DNA of 64,000 nt from Streptomyces sp. TLI_053. Lineage in GTDB: Bacteria; Actinomycetota; Actinomycetes; Streptomycetales; Streptomycetaceae. The translations under genes and the position numbers were made by a program. Positions 37,917 to 47,126 of this stretch are shown piece after piece. The stretch lies in contig NZ_LT629775.1 of assembly GCF_900105395.1 (NCBI RefSeq), forward strand, positions 9,389,501-9,453,500, read 5' to 3'. Position 1 is the first letter of the stretch. Each line of letters starts with the position of its first letter. Under the pieces are notes generated by a model. The model saw only the letters and a list, made by a program, of their open reading frames with translations, was not told the DNA's origin and did no database searches.

Positions 37917-39218
37917 ATGAGGGTGGTGGAGCACCGGGCCAGGGCACGGACGGCGCCGGCCCGGCGTGGCACGGCCCTGCGGGTCCTCGCGCTCGCGCTG
38001 GCCGGCGCGGGCGTGGTGGGCGTGACCGCCCCGGCGGCCGGTGCCCTCGGTACCGAGCGGGCCGGGTGGACCGGGGCCGCGTCCGTCGGCGAGGCGCGGC
38101 CCGGGACCGACCCGGAGGCGGCCGGTGGCGGTCCGCACCGGGGTGACGTGGACGCCCGGGCCCTGAACGAGGCGTTGGCGGGCGTGGTCGGCATCGGTGG
38201 GGCATCCAGCTCCCTCGCCCGGGTGACCGAGAACGGGCGCACCGTGTGGAAGGGCGCGGAGGGCGTGGGTGACTTCCCGACCGGCGCCGCGCCGTCGCCG
38301 AACGGCCGGTTCCGGATCGCCAGCGTGACCAAGACCTTCGTGGCGACGGTCGTCCTCCAACTGGTCGGTGAGGGGCGGTTCGGGCTGGACGACAGTGTGG
38401 AGAGCCTGTTGCCGGGTGCCGTCCCGGGCGGCGCTTCCGTCACCGTGCGCCAACTGCTCGACCACACCAGCGGGCTGTTCGACTACACCGAGGATCCCGC
38501 CGTCGGCCTCGACCACGAGACCTGGCTCCGCGAGGGGCGTTGGCGGAGCTGGACGCCTCGGCAACTCCTCGCGGTGGCCAACAGCCACCCGCCGTACTTC
38601 CCGCCCGGCACCGGCTGGCACTACGCGAACACCAACTACCTGCTGGCCGGCCTGATCGTCGCCCGTGTCACCGGCCACGACTGGCGCCGGGAGGTGGAGC
38701 ACCGGATCATCGACCGGCTGGGGCTGACCGGGACGTCGATGCCGGTCCACGCGACGGCGATCCCCGGTCCGCACGCGCACACCTACCTCGATCTGCCCGG
38801 CGGACCGGTGGACGTCTCCGAGATGGAGCCGAGCGAGATGGACGCGGCGGGTGCCGGGATCTCGACCACCGCGGACCTCGCCACCTTCCTCCGGGCCCTG
38901 CTCGGTGGGCGGCTGCTCCCCGCTCCGCTGCTCACCGAGATGCTGACGGTCGCCCCGGCCAGCGGCGGTGCCCAGTACGGCCTGGGGATCCACCGGTTGA
39001 GCACGCCCTGCGGCGACGTCTGGGGCAACAACGGCACTACTGGCCGCGGGCACAACAGCGCCCTCTACGGGACCCCGGACGGCCGTCGGCTGGTGGCGGT
39101 CTCGACCAACGGCTACCGCAGCACCGGCCAGGGCTGGCAGACCTCGCAGAGGCTGCTGGCCACCGCCTTCTGCGGCCGGCAGTCCGCAACCGCGCCGGAC
39201 GCCGCGTCCACCGACTGA
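37917..39218 (+). CDS. Secreted serine hydrolase, class C beta-lactamase / D-Ala carboxypeptidase fold
   Basis: 433 residues. Signal peptide (about 1-43), then the penicillin-recognising fold with SVTK (Ser136, Lys139), YANTNY (Tyr236 of the YxN motif) and a third motif in the form GNNGTTG instead of KTG/HxG. Related to D-alanyl-D-alanine carboxypeptidases and esterases of Streptomyces; acts outside the membrane on cell-wall peptides or esters. AGGAGG SD 5 nt before ATG. Followed by a perfect hairpin. Confidence 0.92.
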   Translation: MRVVEHRARARTAPARRGTALRVLALALAGAGVVGVTAPAAGALGTERAGWTGAASVGEARPGTDPEAAGGGPHRGDVDARALNEALAGVVGIGGASSSLARVTENGRTVWKGAEGVGDFPTGAAPSPNGRFRIASVTKTFVATVVLQLVGEGRFGLDDSVESLLPGAVPGGASVTVRQLLDHTSGLFDYTEDPAVGLDHETWLREGRWRSWTPRQLLAVANSHPPYFPPGTGWHYANTNYLLAGLIVARVTGHDWRREVEHRIIDRLGLTGTSMPVHATAIPGPHAHTYLDLPGGPVDVSEMEPSEMDAAGAGISTTADLATFLRALLGGRLLPAPLLTEMLTVAPASGGAQYGLGIHRLSTPCGDVWGNNGTTGRGHNSALYGTPDGRRLVAVSTNGYRSTGQGWQTSQRLLATAFCGRQSATAPDAASTD

Positions 39219-39228
39219 GCACCCACCT

Positions 39229-39266
39229 CTGCCGCTCGGCCGGACACCGGACCGGCCGAGCGGCAG
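39229..39266 (+). terminator. Perfect hairpin
   Basis: 15-bp arms (39229-39243 and 39252-39266) with 8-nt loop, 10 bp after the serine hydrolase stop. Confidence 0.85.
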
Positions 39267-39524
39267 GGGGGCGGGTGGTCGGGATCCGCTCCTGACGGGC
39301 AGCCAGGTGGTCTCGTACGGTGGATCGGTCGACCGGACCGTCCTCCGGTTCGAGCTGCTGGTGGTCGACGATGCGTACGGGGTTGTCGTGGTTCCGCGCG
39401 TACGTGTCGGTCGGGTCCGGGAACCGGGCGACCTTCTGGCTCGGTCCACGTCTCCTGGCGGCGGTGATGTGGCGAGAGCCCAGGCCCGGGGTGACCGACC
39501 GGGCGTCGGCGCCGCCCCGACCCG
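39250..39524 (-). pseudogene. Start-less coding remnant
   Basis: The otherwise empty 39219-39530 interval has a minus-strand frame with strong third-position GC bias and non-repetitive protein sequence: GLGSRHITAARRRGPSQK, VARFPDPTDTYARNHDNP, VRIVDHQQLEPEDGPVDR, STVRDHLAARQERIPTTR. It has no ATG, GTG or TTG in this stretch and runs without stop into the terminator hairpin of the convergent gene, so it looks like an internal or C-terminal fragment of a lost gene. Family not recognised. Confidence 0.4.
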
Positions 39525-39530
39525 CAGGGG

Positions 39531-40370
39531 TCAGTGGGCGGCGGTGAGGATGCCCAGCAGGCGGGTCACCTCGGTGGCCACGGTGTCGCGGGCCGGGCCG
39601 AGGTAGGTGCGCGGGTCGGCGGTGTCGGGGGCCGCCCGCAGGCGGTCGGACACGGTGCGGGTGAAGAGCCGGTTGAGGTGGGTGGAGATGTTGATCTTCG
39701 TCATGCCGGCGGCGACGGCCTTGGCGAGGCCGGCGTCGCCGACGCCCGAGGAGCCGTGCAGGACGAGCGGCACGTCGAGAGCGCCGCGCAGTCGGGCTAT
39801 CAGATCGAGGTCCAGGACGGCGTCACGGGTGCGCATCGCGTGGGAGCTGCCGACGGCCACGGCCAGGGCGTCGACGCCGGTGGCCGCGGTGAACGCGCGC
39901 GCCTCGTCGGGGTCGGTGCGGACGCCCGGTGCGTGGGCGCCGTCCTTGCCGCCGATCTCGCCGAGTTCGGCCTCGATCCAGACGCCGGCCCGGTGGCAGT
40001 GCTCGGCGATCTGCCGGGTGGCGGACACGTTGGCGTCGTAGTCGAGCCGGGACGCGTCGAACATGACGGAGGTGAAGCCCAGCTCGACGGCCTCGTGGAC
40101 GAGTTCGGGGGTTTCCGCGTGGTCGAGGTGGACGGCCACCGGCACCGCCGCCGTCCGGGCGAGCGAGAGGGAGGCGAGGGCGATCGGGGCGAGCGCACCG
40201 TGGTAGCGGACGGTGTTCTCGCTGATCTGGAGGACGACGGGGCGGCCGGCCCGTTCCGCCCCGGTGACGATGGCCTCGGCGTGTTCGATCTGCACGACGT
40301 TGAACGCCCCGACGCCGTGGGCGCCGGTGCGGGCGGGGCCGACGATGTCGCCGGTGGGTGTCAGAGGCAT
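39531..40370 (-). CDS. Class II ketose-bisphosphate aldolase (tagatose/fructose type)
   Basis: 279 residues, TIM-barrel class II aldolase: HLDHAETPELVHEAVELGFTSVMFDAS (zinc His and catalytic Asp in LDHA), WIEAELGEIGGKDG, VDALAVAVGSSHA, PLVLHGSSGVGD and MTKINISTHLN. Cleaves a ketose-1,6-bisphosphate to DHAP and glyceraldehyde-3-phosphate with Zn2+. With SIS, PfkB and ROK neighbours, tagatose-1,6-bisphosphate is the likely substrate. Downstream partner of the SIS gene, 64 bp apart. Confidence 0.9.
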   Translation of the reverse strand: MPLTPTGDIVGPARTGAHGVGAFNVVQIEHAEAIVTGAERAGRPVVLQISENTVRYHGALAPIALASLSLARTAAVPVAVHLDHAETPELVHEAVELGFTSVMFDASRLDYDANVSATRQIAEHCHRAGVWIEAELGEIGGKDGAHAPGVRTDPDEARAFTAATGVDALAVAVGSSHAMRTRDAVLDLDLIARLRGALDVPLVLHGSSGVGDAGLAKAVAAGMTKINISTHLNRLFTRTVSDRLRAAPDTADPRTYLGPARDTVATEVTRLLGILTAAH

Positions 40371-40434
40371 GAGGGTTCTCCGAGGCGGTACGGGCGAGGG
40401 CGGTGGGAGCGGTGCCGGTGGTACGGGCGGGCGT

Positions 40435-41385
40435 TCACGCGGTGGCGGGGCCGAGGATCACGGAGCGGGTCAGGTTGCGGGGGCGGTCCGGGTCGTAGCC
40501 GCGGGCCTCGGCGAGCAGCACGGCGAGCCGCTGGACGAGGATCAGGTCCGCGAGCGGGTCGAGCGAGCCGGGCTCGGACCCCGAGGCCTGCCGGAAGAGC
40601 CCGCCGACCCGGGCGACGTCGTCGGCGAGGCCCTGCGGGGCGGGGCCGAACAGCCAGGCGACCCGGCCGGGGCCGGTGATGCTGATCGGGCCGTGGCGGT
40701 ACTCCATGGCGGGATAGGCCTCGGTCCAGGCGCCGGCGGCCTCGCGCATCTTCAGGCCGGCTTCGAGGGCGAGGCCGTACGTCCACCCCGTGCCGAGGAA
40801 GGTGAACTGCTCGGCGCCGGTCAGTTCGGGAGGCAGGGGGGTGTCGAGGGCCGGTGCGGCGTCCCGGACGGCTTCGGCCACCGGGCGCACCCCGGCCGGC
40901 CGGGCGCCCTCGGCCTCCAGATGGGCGCGCAGCAGGACGAGCGCGGTGGTGGCGAACCGGGTCTGGACGACGGATTCCTCGTCGGCGAAGTCGAGCACGA
41001 CGGCGTGGTCGGCGGCCGTCATCACGGGGGTCGCCGGGTCGGCGGTGATCGCGGTGGTGGGGACGGTGCCGCGGAGCTCCGCCAGCAGGTCGACGACCTC
41101 GGTGGTGGTGCCGGAGCGGGTCAGGGCCACGACACGGTCGTAGCCGCGGCCGAGGGGGAACTCGGAGGCCGCGAAGGCGTCGGTCTCGCCGTGGCCGCCG
41201 CTCTCGCGCAGCCGGGCGTAGGCGTGGGCCATGAACCAGGAGGTGCCGCAGCCGACCACGGCGACCCGCTCACCGCGGCGCGGCAGCGCGCCGGTGTACG
41301 AGCCGGCGGAGCGGGCCGCTCGCGCCCAGGTCGCGGGCTGCGAGGCGATCTCGACCGAGGTGCGGGAGGTTTCGAAGGCGGTCAC
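40435..41385 (-). CDS. SIS-domain phosphosugar isomerase/deaminase (AgaS-like)
   Basis: 316 residues with two SIS domains: GERVAVVGCGTSWFMAHAYA and VVALTRSGTTTEVVDLLAELRG in the first, FTFLGTGWTYGLALEAGLKMREA and YPAMEYRHGPISI in the second. Family members isomerise/deaminate amino-sugar phosphates; in the galactosamine pathway AgaS converts galactosamine-6-phosphate to tagatose-6-phosphate. GTG 41385 with AAGGAA SD chosen. Own promoter in the 157-bp gap upstream, so probably a unit with the aldolase. Confidence 0.88.
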   Translation of the reverse strand: MTAFETSRTSVEIASQPATWARAARSAGSYTGALPRRGERVAVVGCGTSWFMAHAYARLRESGGHGETDAFAASEFPLGRGYDRVVALTRSGTTTEVVDLLAELRGTVPTTAITADPATPVMTAADHAVVLDFADEESVVQTRFATTALVLLRAHLEAEGARPAGVRPVAEAVRDAAPALDTPLPPELTGAEQFTFLGTGWTYGLALEAGLKMREAAGAWTEAYPAMEYRHGPISITGPGRVAWLFGPAPQGLADDVARVGGLFRQASGSEPGSLDPLADLILVQRLAVLLAEARGYDPDRPRNLTRSVILGPATA

Positions 41386-41454
41386 GCGGATTCCTTGCCG
41401 TGAGAGGGCGGAGGGGGAGGCAATGAGGTTGAAGGTGGTGCCCGGTTGCTCAGC

Positions 41455-41524
41455 ATGCTGTTTCACGAGCACGCTTACTGTCAAGAACTGCTCGTAATTT
41501 GCCTCTATCAATCACAATCGAGCA
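41455..41524 (-). promoter_or_regulatory. Promoter and inverted repeat upstream of SIS-aldolase unit
   Basis: On the minus strand TTGACA (41484-41479) and CAGCAT (41460-41455), 18-bp spacer. An inverted pair TGCTCG (41489-41494) and CGAGCA (41519-41524) flanks an AT-rich core just upstream, a plausible site for the locus DeoR regulator. Confidence 0.45.
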
Positions 41525-41542
41525 ACTGTGGCGCGCGCGAAG

Positions 41543-42502
41543 TCACCGCTCCGGGACCGCCGGGGCCGCCGGGGTCGTCAGGACCGCCGGGACCGCCTCG
41601 ACGACGACCCGGGGGAGCAGCCGCCGGAACACGGCGGAGTCGACCTCGCCGGCGACCGGGCAGGGGACGGCGGCGGCCGACAGGGCCACCGCCGTGCGGA
41701 GGATCTCCGGCCAGGCCGAGCCCGCCGCCAGCCCGGCGGCGACCGCGGCCACGCAGGCATCGCCGGCGCCGGTCGGATTTCCGGCCAGCCGTTCGGGCGG
41801 CGCGCCCCGCCAGGTGCCGTCCGGGGTGACGGCGTGCAGACCCTCGGCGCCGGCCGAGGCCACCACCGCGCGGGCGCCCAGGGACCGCAGCGCGGCGCCC
41901 GCGCGGGCCGGGTCCGTGAGCCCGGTCGCCGCGGCGATCTCCTCGGCGTTGGGCTTGACCACGTCGGGCCCGGCCGCGAGAGCCCTGAGCAGGTCCGGGC
42001 CGCTGGTGTCGAGCACCGTGAGCGCACCGGCCGCCGCCGCCGTGCGGACGAGCTGCGCGTAGGCGTCCGCCGGGAGACCCGGCGGGGTGCTGCCGCTGAG
42101 GACCACCACGCGTGCCGTCGCGGCCAGGGCGGCGTAGCGCCGGTGGAAGAGCTGCCACTCGGCCGCGGTCACCGTGGGCCCGCGCCCGTTGAACACGGTG
42201 GCGTCGCCGTCCGCGCGCGAGACGACGGCGAGGGTCCGGCGCGACTCACCGGCCACCTCGACGAACTCGCCGCGGATCCGGGTGCTGCGCAGGCCGTCGA
42301 GGATCCGGCGGCCGGTGGCCCCGCCCACCAGGCCGGTGGCCACCGGGTCGTGGCCGAGGCCGCCGAGCACCCGGGCGACGTTGATCCCCTTGCCGCCTGC
42401 CCGTTCCTGCTCGCCGTCGACGCGGTGGGAGGTCCGGGGCCGGAGGCTGTCGACGGTCCAGGTGACGTCGAGCGCGGCGTTGAGGGTGACGGTGAGGATC
42501 AT
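41543..42502 (-). CDS. PfkB-family sugar kinase (1-phosphofructokinase / tagatose-6-phosphate kinase type)
   Basis: 319 residues. N-terminal MILTVTLNAALDVTWTVD and RAGGKGINVARVLGGLG, C-terminal anion-hole and base motif NPTGAGDACVAAV (Asp of GAGD). This subgroup phosphorylates ketose monophosphates at C1/C6; in this locus tagatose-6-phosphate to the 1,6-bisphosphate fits. ATGA overlap with the ROK gene upstream; its start ATG is at 42502. Confidence 0.9.
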   Translation of the reverse strand: MILTVTLNAALDVTWTVDSLRPRTSHRVDGEQERAGGKGINVARVLGGLGHDPVATGLVGGATGRRILDGLRSTRIRGEFVEVAGESRRTLAVVSRADGDATVFNGRGPTVTAAEWQLFHRRYAALAATARVVVLSGSTPPGLPADAYAQLVRTAAAAGALTVLDTSGPDLLRALAAGPDVVKPNAEEIAAATGLTDPARAGAALRSLGARAVVASAGAEGLHAVTPDGTWRGAPPERLAGNPTGAGDACVAAVAAGLAAGSAWPEILRTAVALSAAAVPCPVAGEVDSAVFRRLLPRVVVEAVPAVLTTPAAPAVPER

Positions 42503-43590
42503 CGGCCCGGGACCCCCGCCGGGCCGTCGGCCCCTGCCCGGTCGTCGGCCCCCGTCCGGTCGTCGGCCACGGGACGCCCGGTGGGGGAGCCGGCGGCCAC
42601 CGGAGCGCCCTCGGCCACGGGGAGCCCTGCCGCCCGCCACGCCGCGAGGCCCGCGCCGAGACAGGCCGCCCGGTCGCCGAGCGCGGCCCGCACCACGACC
42701 GGACGGCGCTGGAAGGTCAGACGCTCCGCCAGTGCGCCCCGCACGGGGTCGAGCAGGAGCCGGTCCGCCTCGGCGAGACCGCCGCCGAGCACGATCAGTT
42801 CCGGTGCGAGCAGGGTGGTGGCGGTGGCCAGTGCCTCCGCCAGTGCGGTCGCGGCCCGGTGCCAGACCGCGCCTGCCACGGGGTCGCCCTGCGCGGTGAG
42901 GGCGGCCACGTCGGCGGCGCCGGACACGGGCCGCCCGGTGCGCGCGGTGTAGGCGGACGCCACGGCGGCGGCGGAGGCCACCGTCTCCAGGCAGCCGGAG
43001 CCGCCGCAGGCGCACGTCCCCTCCCCGGACGCGACGGGGATGTGGCCGATCTCGCCCGCGTACCCGCCGGCCAGGACCGGTCGGCCGTCGCAGACGAGGG
43101 CCGCGGCGATGCCGGTGCCGATGGCGACGAACAGGACGTCGTCCGCCCCGCGCGCGGCCCCCATCGCGCATTCGGCGACGCCGCCCGCGCGGACGTCGTG
43201 GGCCAGGGTGACGGGCAGTCCGGTCCGTTCCTCCAGCAGGGCGGCCAGCGGGAGGTCGCTCCAGCCGAGGTTCACCGACCGGACGGCGCGCCGGCGGGCG
43301 TCGTCGACGATGCCGGGGACGGCCACTCCCGTGTGCCGCACCGGCAGGCCGGACCCGGCGGCGGAGCGGTTGAGGTCGAGCAGGGTGTCGGCGACGGCGT
43401 CGAGGACGGCGGAGGGCCCGTCGGTGCGCGGGGTGGGCCGGTGCACGGTGTGCAGCGGACGCATGCCGTGGTCGAGAACGGCGCCCTTCATCCCGGTGCC
43501 GCCGACGTCGAGCGCGATCACGCAACCCGGCCGGCGGCCGTCGGTGGAGGGTTCGGCCGGGGTCGGTGAGGTGTTGCTGATCAAGGGCAT
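42499..43590 (-). CDS. ROK-family sugar kinase
   Basis: 363 residues: ATP motif IALDVGGTGMKGAVLDHG, IGTGIAAALVCDG, ROK zinc motif GTCACGGSGCLE (Cys ligands) and ELIVLGGGLAEADR. Phosphorylates a hexose or N-acetylhexosamine at O6 in the cytosol. An Asp/Ala/Gly/Pro-rich C-terminal tail follows the fold. First gene of the kinase pair, divergent from the DeoR regulator. Confidence 0.9.
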   Translation of the reverse strand: MPLISNTSPTPAEPSTDGRRPGCVIALDVGGTGMKGAVLDHGMRPLHTVHRPTPRTDGPSAVLDAVADTLLDLNRSAAGSGLPVRHTGVAVPGIVDDARRRAVRSVNLGWSDLPLAALLEERTGLPVTLAHDVRAGGVAECAMGAARGADDVLFVAIGTGIAAALVCDGRPVLAGGYAGEIGHIPVASGEGTCACGGSGCLETVASAAAVASAYTARTGRPVSGAADVAALTAQGDPVAGAVWHRAATALAEALATATTLLAPELIVLGGGLAEADRLLLDPVRGALAERLTFQRRPVVVRAALGDRAACLGAGLAAWRAAGLPVAEGAPVAAGSPTGRPVADDRTGADDRAGADGPAGVPGR

Positions 43591-43883
43591 CGAACCATCC
43601 TGGATGATCGAAGATGCGCGCTGATGGCGCCAAAGCTGCGAAAACGTTCACAATGGATGAGCGCAGTATCGAGGCCGAAGGCCTGTCGAGTCCAGAGCCC
43701 GGCCACCGAATGTCCGGTGACGTGCGCGGCTCGCCCGGGCCACGCATGGCCCGGCGGTGCGGCGATACGATCAACTCCGCGCACACGTCCCGGGGCGGCG
43801 GACCGGCCGCCAGGGGCGGCCGAACCGGATCCCGCAGGGGCGCGGCGCGGTGCCGGAGTTCCGTTCGAAGAAGGGTCGCGCGC
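43591..43883. promoter_or_regulatory. Divergent promoter region ROK/DeoR
   Basis: 293 bp without a gene. The part near the ROK start (43591-43670) is AT-richer (GCGAAAACGTTCACAATGGATG, written here as a run under the limit only in part: GCGAAAACGTTCACAATG) and contains the AACGTT palindrome, a likely operator/promoter region. Confidence 0.4.
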
Positions 43884-44684
43884 ATGTCCAAGCAGGAGCG
43901 GTGGAGCAAGCTGCTCGAACTCCTCGCGGTCGACGGCAAGCTCGACGTCGACGAGGCGGCCGTCTCGGTGGCGGTGTCCCCGGCGACCATCCGGCGCGAC
44001 CTCGACGAGCTGGCCGAGCAGCGGCTGCTGGTCCGCACGCGCGGCGGGGCGATCGCGCACGGCGTCTCCTACGAGCTCCCGATGCGCTACAAGTCCTCGC
44101 GGCGGGTGTCGGACAAGCAGCGCATCGCGACCGCCGTGGCCGAACTGCTGGGCGAGGGGGACGTGGTCGGGCTCAACGGCGGCACCACCACCACCGAGGT
44201 GGCGCGGGCACTGGTGCTCCGGGCCGGCGGGGGCCCCGCGGAGCGGGGCGAGGCGGCCTCCCGGCCGGTCTACACCGTCGTCACCAACTCCCTGAACATC
44301 GCCGGTGAACTCGCGGTCCGCCCGCAGTTCAAGCTGGTGGTGACCGGTGGCGTGGCGCGGCCCCAGACCTACGAACTGGTCGGGCCGCTGACGGAGGGCG
44401 TGCTGAACCAGGTGGTCCTCGACGTCGCCGTGCTGGGTGTGGACGGCGTCGACCCGAGACTAGGTGTGATGACGCACCACGAGGACGAGGCCGGCATCAG
44501 CCGGCTGCTCGCGGAGCGGGCCCGGAAGGTGATCCTCGCGACGGACTCGTCGAAGATCGGCAGACGCGCCTTCGCCCGGATCTGCGGGCTGGACCGGATC
44601 GACGTGCTGGTCACGGATTCCGGTCTGACGCCCGACATGGCGGCGCGGTTCACCGAGGCGGGGATCGAGGTCGTCGCGGTCTGA
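43884..44684 (+). CDS. DeoR-family transcriptional regulator
   Basis: 266 residues. N-terminal DeoR winged helix (ERWSKLLELLAVDGKLDVDE, SVAVSPATIRRDLDELAEQRLL, RTRGGAI) and C-terminal sugar-phosphate sensor domain with GLNGGTTTTEVARAL, VTNSLNIAGEL and DSSKIGRRAFARI. Represses sugar catabolic genes until a phosphorylated intermediate binds; here the aldolase/SIS/kinase locus. ATG 43884 with AAGAAGGG SD. A Gly/Ala-rich insert (residues 115-130) interrupts the sensor domain after ALVLRAG. Confidence 0.93.
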   Translation: MSKQERWSKLLELLAVDGKLDVDEAAVSVAVSPATIRRDLDELAEQRLLVRTRGGAIAHGVSYELPMRYKSSRRVSDKQRIATAVAELLGEGDVVGLNGGTTTTEVARALVLRAGGGPAERGEAASRPVYTVVTNSLNIAGELAVRPQFKLVVTGGVARPQTYELVGPLTEGVLNQVVLDVAVLGVDGVDPRLGVMTHHEDEAGISRLLAERARKVILATDSSKIGRRAFARICGLDRIDVLVTDSGLTPDMAARFTEAGIEVVAV

Positions 44685-44824
44685 CCCTCCGTCGCCCCGC
44701 GCCGCCGACGGTTCGAGGCGCTCCGCCACCCTGAGTCGTTCGCGCGAACAACAGCGGTGGACGTGCCGGCACCGACGGTCGGAGGCAGGGGCGGGCCGAC
44801 CCGTTGGTAGCCTGCACCACCGTG

Positions 44825-45259
44825 ATGCGCTCATGGATCCTGTCATTGCTCTTCGCGCTCAGCGGCTCGGCGGTCGCGGCCGGGACGGCCCGCTCGGGGA
44901 ACCCCGGCGCGGCCGCCGGCGTCCTGGTGGCGTTCCTGGCGCTCGCGGGCGTGAACTCGCCCTTGATCTTTCCGGCGTCGGTCGGCGCGGAGGAGGCGCA
45001 GCGCCGCAGCGCGGCCGACGGCCGGCCGGTGATCTACTGGCGGCCGGGCTGCAAGTACTGCATCCGGCTGCGCGTCCGCCTGGGCCGCAGTGCCCGCCGG
45101 TTGCACTGGGTCAACATCTGGAGCGACCCGGCGGGCGCCGCGGCAGCTCGGGCGGCCAACGACGGCAACGAGACCGTGCCGACCGTCGTCGTGGCAGGCC
45201 GTCCCCGCACCAACCCCGATGCCGAATGGGTGCGCGAACAGCTCTCCCGCACGATGTGA
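44825..45259 (+). CDS. Membrane-anchored glutaredoxin-like protein
   Basis: 144 residues. Two N-terminal hydrophobic segments (about 1-50), then a thioredoxin-fold domain with active site RPGCKYCIRLR (Cys76, Cys79), cis-Pro region NETVPTVVV. Family: mycoredoxin/glutaredoxin-like; in actinomycetes these reduce mixed disulphides with mycothiol. Location at the membrane inferred. Start uncertain (ATG 44825 or the in-frame start at 44804). Confidence 0.88.
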   Translation: MRSWILSLLFALSGSAVAAGTARSGNPGAAAGVLVAFLALAGVNSPLIFPASVGAEEAQRRSAADGRPVIYWRPGCKYCIRLRVRLGRSARRLHWVNIWSDPAGAAAARAANDGNETVPTVVVAGRPRTNPDAEWVREQLSRTM

Positions 45260-45311
45260 TGAGGCACGGTCGGGTCCTGTGGACCGGCCCGGCAGTCCCA
45301 TGACCGGTCGA

Positions 45312-46295
45312 TCAGGCGAGCGACCTGCGGTATCGGACGTACTCGTTCTGCCGCCGGAACCCCACACTCTCGTAGAGGTCGTAGGACCGGTGCGGATTTG
45401 CCGTGCCCGTGAACAGCCGGGCGGTCGTTGCACCCTGCTCGCGAAGGCTCCGCAGCCCGTCCAGCAGCAGCGCCCGGCCGATTCCGAGGCGTCGGTGGTC
45501 CGCCCGGACACTCAGCTCTTCCACCTCGCCCACCGTGGGGTCGTGACGACGGACGGAGCAGAGCGCGACACCGACCATGTCCTGCCCGTTCCAGGCGGCC
45601 CGCCAGCATGCCGGGTCGGCGGTGTCGACGAAGTCCTGGAAAGGCCATCCCTGGGCAAAGTCGGTGTCCGCGTACGAGTCGACGACCGTCTTCCAGGCCG
45701 CACGGTAGTGGCTCGTCCCGATCGGCCCGGTCCGTATCCCGGCCAGCAGTCCGCCGCCCGGCTCGGGCACCTGCCGCAGATCGCCCAGCTCCAGCTCGAC
45801 CAGGCTGAAGACACGTCGATAGCCGGATGCGCGAAGAAGTGCCGTGGCGTCCGGCTCGGAGACCGTGGCGTTCGCACCCATCACTGCCGTCCGCGCCGTT
45901 CCGTGCAGTTCGACGAGCCGGCGGATCCGTTCCTCGGCCCAGCGGAGCATGGCCGAGCCGATGCCCTGACCGCGATGCTCGGGCAGAAGGTGACCTCGGT
46001 GCAGGTACAGCCAGGTACCGTCCCGCTCCTGCCACCACCGGATCGTCGAGTAGCCGACGACGACCCCGTCGAGCAGCACCAGGACCTGGTTCTCGGACGG
46101 CTCCTCCAGTCCGGCGGAGGCTTCGGCGATCTCGGCCGCCGTGGGGAGCCCTTCCAGCACCGAACGGGCATCGACCCGATCCCGCTCGGCGCAACCCAGC
46201 CGCACCGCGGCCATGGCGGCGTGGTCCTCGCCGCCTCGGTACGGCCGGAGCCCGAAGCCGGCCGGAAGGTCCTGTCCCGCCCCGCCGTCCGACAT
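45312..46295 (-). CDS. Tandem GNAT acetyltransferase
   Basis: 327 residues with two GNAT domains: first with LYLHRGHLLPEHRGQGIGSAML, second with EELSVRADHRRLGIGRALLLDGL and GTANPHRSYDLYESVGF. The duplicated arrangement resembles mycothiol synthase (MshD) but the sequence is not close enough to assign it. Transfers an acyl group from CoA to an unknown amine. Single gene. Confidence 0.85.
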   Translation of the reverse strand: MSDGGAGQDLPAGFGLRPYRGGEDHAAMAAVRLGCAERDRVDARSVLEGLPTAAEIAEASAGLEEPSENQVLVLLDGVVVGYSTIRWWQERDGTWLYLHRGHLLPEHRGQGIGSAMLRWAEERIRRLVELHGTARTAVMGANATVSEPDATALLRASGYRRVFSLVELELGDLRQVPEPGGGLLAGIRTGPIGTSHYRAAWKTVVDSYADTDFAQGWPFQDFVDTADPACWRAAWNGQDMVGVALCSVRRHDPTVGEVEELSVRADHRRLGIGRALLLDGLRSLREQGATTARLFTGTANPHRSYDLYESVGFRRQNEYVRYRRSLA

Positions 46296-46541
46296 GACCC
46301 GATGCTCTCGGACTTCGAGGCGGGTCCGCCACCCTGTTTCGCGTCACGGTCGACCGCGTGGTCCACGTGACCACGGTGCCGTGCGGGCCGGATCGCGGCC
46401 CGGCCGCGGCGCGGTTTCCGTACGGGACAGAACGTCCTTGTGCCTGCTTCGTGAATGGGCATGGACCTGCCATCGATCGTCTGCGACGCTTCTTCTGCTA
46501 CTCCGGTTCCTCTGTCCTCTCGATCAGAAGGAGCACAGACC

Positions 46542-47057
46542 GTGGCACGGATCTCCCGCAGGACCTCTGTCGCCGTAGCGGCGGCAGCCGTGATCGGCGG
46601 TGCGCTGCTCTCCGCGCCCGCCGCCTCGGCCACCGACCGGGCCGCCCGGGCGGGGCTCGGCTCGTTCCTGCAGAACACCAACAGCGGCAAGTGCCTCAGC
46701 CCGGCCGGTGGCGGCGGTGCCAACAACACGCCCACCGTCATCTACAACTGCGACTCCGACCCGTCCCGCCAGTGGTACCTGGTCAACAAGGGCAACAACC
46801 TCTGGCAGGTGCTCAACATCAACAGCGGCAAATGTCTGAGCCCGGCCGGCGGCGCGGGCGGCAACAACACCTCCACCGTCATCTACCTCTGCGACGACGA
46901 CCCGTCGCGGCTGTGGTACTTCAGCGGCAGCTACCTGGTGAACCACAGCAGCGGCAAGTGCCTGAGTCCGGCCGGCGGGGCCGGTACGAACAACACGCCC
47001 ACCGTCATCTTCAACTGCGACTCGGACCCGTCCCGCGCCTGGCGTTCGGCGTCCTGA
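46542..47057 (+). CDS. Secreted ricin-type beta-trefoil lectin
   Basis: 171 residues: signal peptide (about 1-32) and one beta-trefoil of three repeats, each of the form NSGKCLSPAGG..NN.P/STVIYNCDxDPSRxW (QxW-like Trp in SRQWY, SRLWY, SRAWR). Extracellular carbohydrate-binding protein without catalytic domain. GTG 46542 with AAGGAG SD. Followed by an imperfect hairpin at 47127. Confidence 0.88.
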   Translation: MARISRRTSVAVAAAAVIGGALLSAPAASATDRAARAGLGSFLQNTNSGKCLSPAGGGGANNTPTVIYNCDSDPSRQWYLVNKGNNLWQVLNINSGKCLSPAGGAGGNNTSTVIYLCDDDPSRLWYFSGSYLVNHSSGKCLSPAGGAGTNNTPTVIFNCDSDPSRAWRSAS

Positions 47058-47126
47058 TTCCGGCCGTCGAAGGCCCGGTCGGGCCGCGGACGCGCGCCCA
47101 CCGGCGGACCGGCGCTCACTGAGCGC

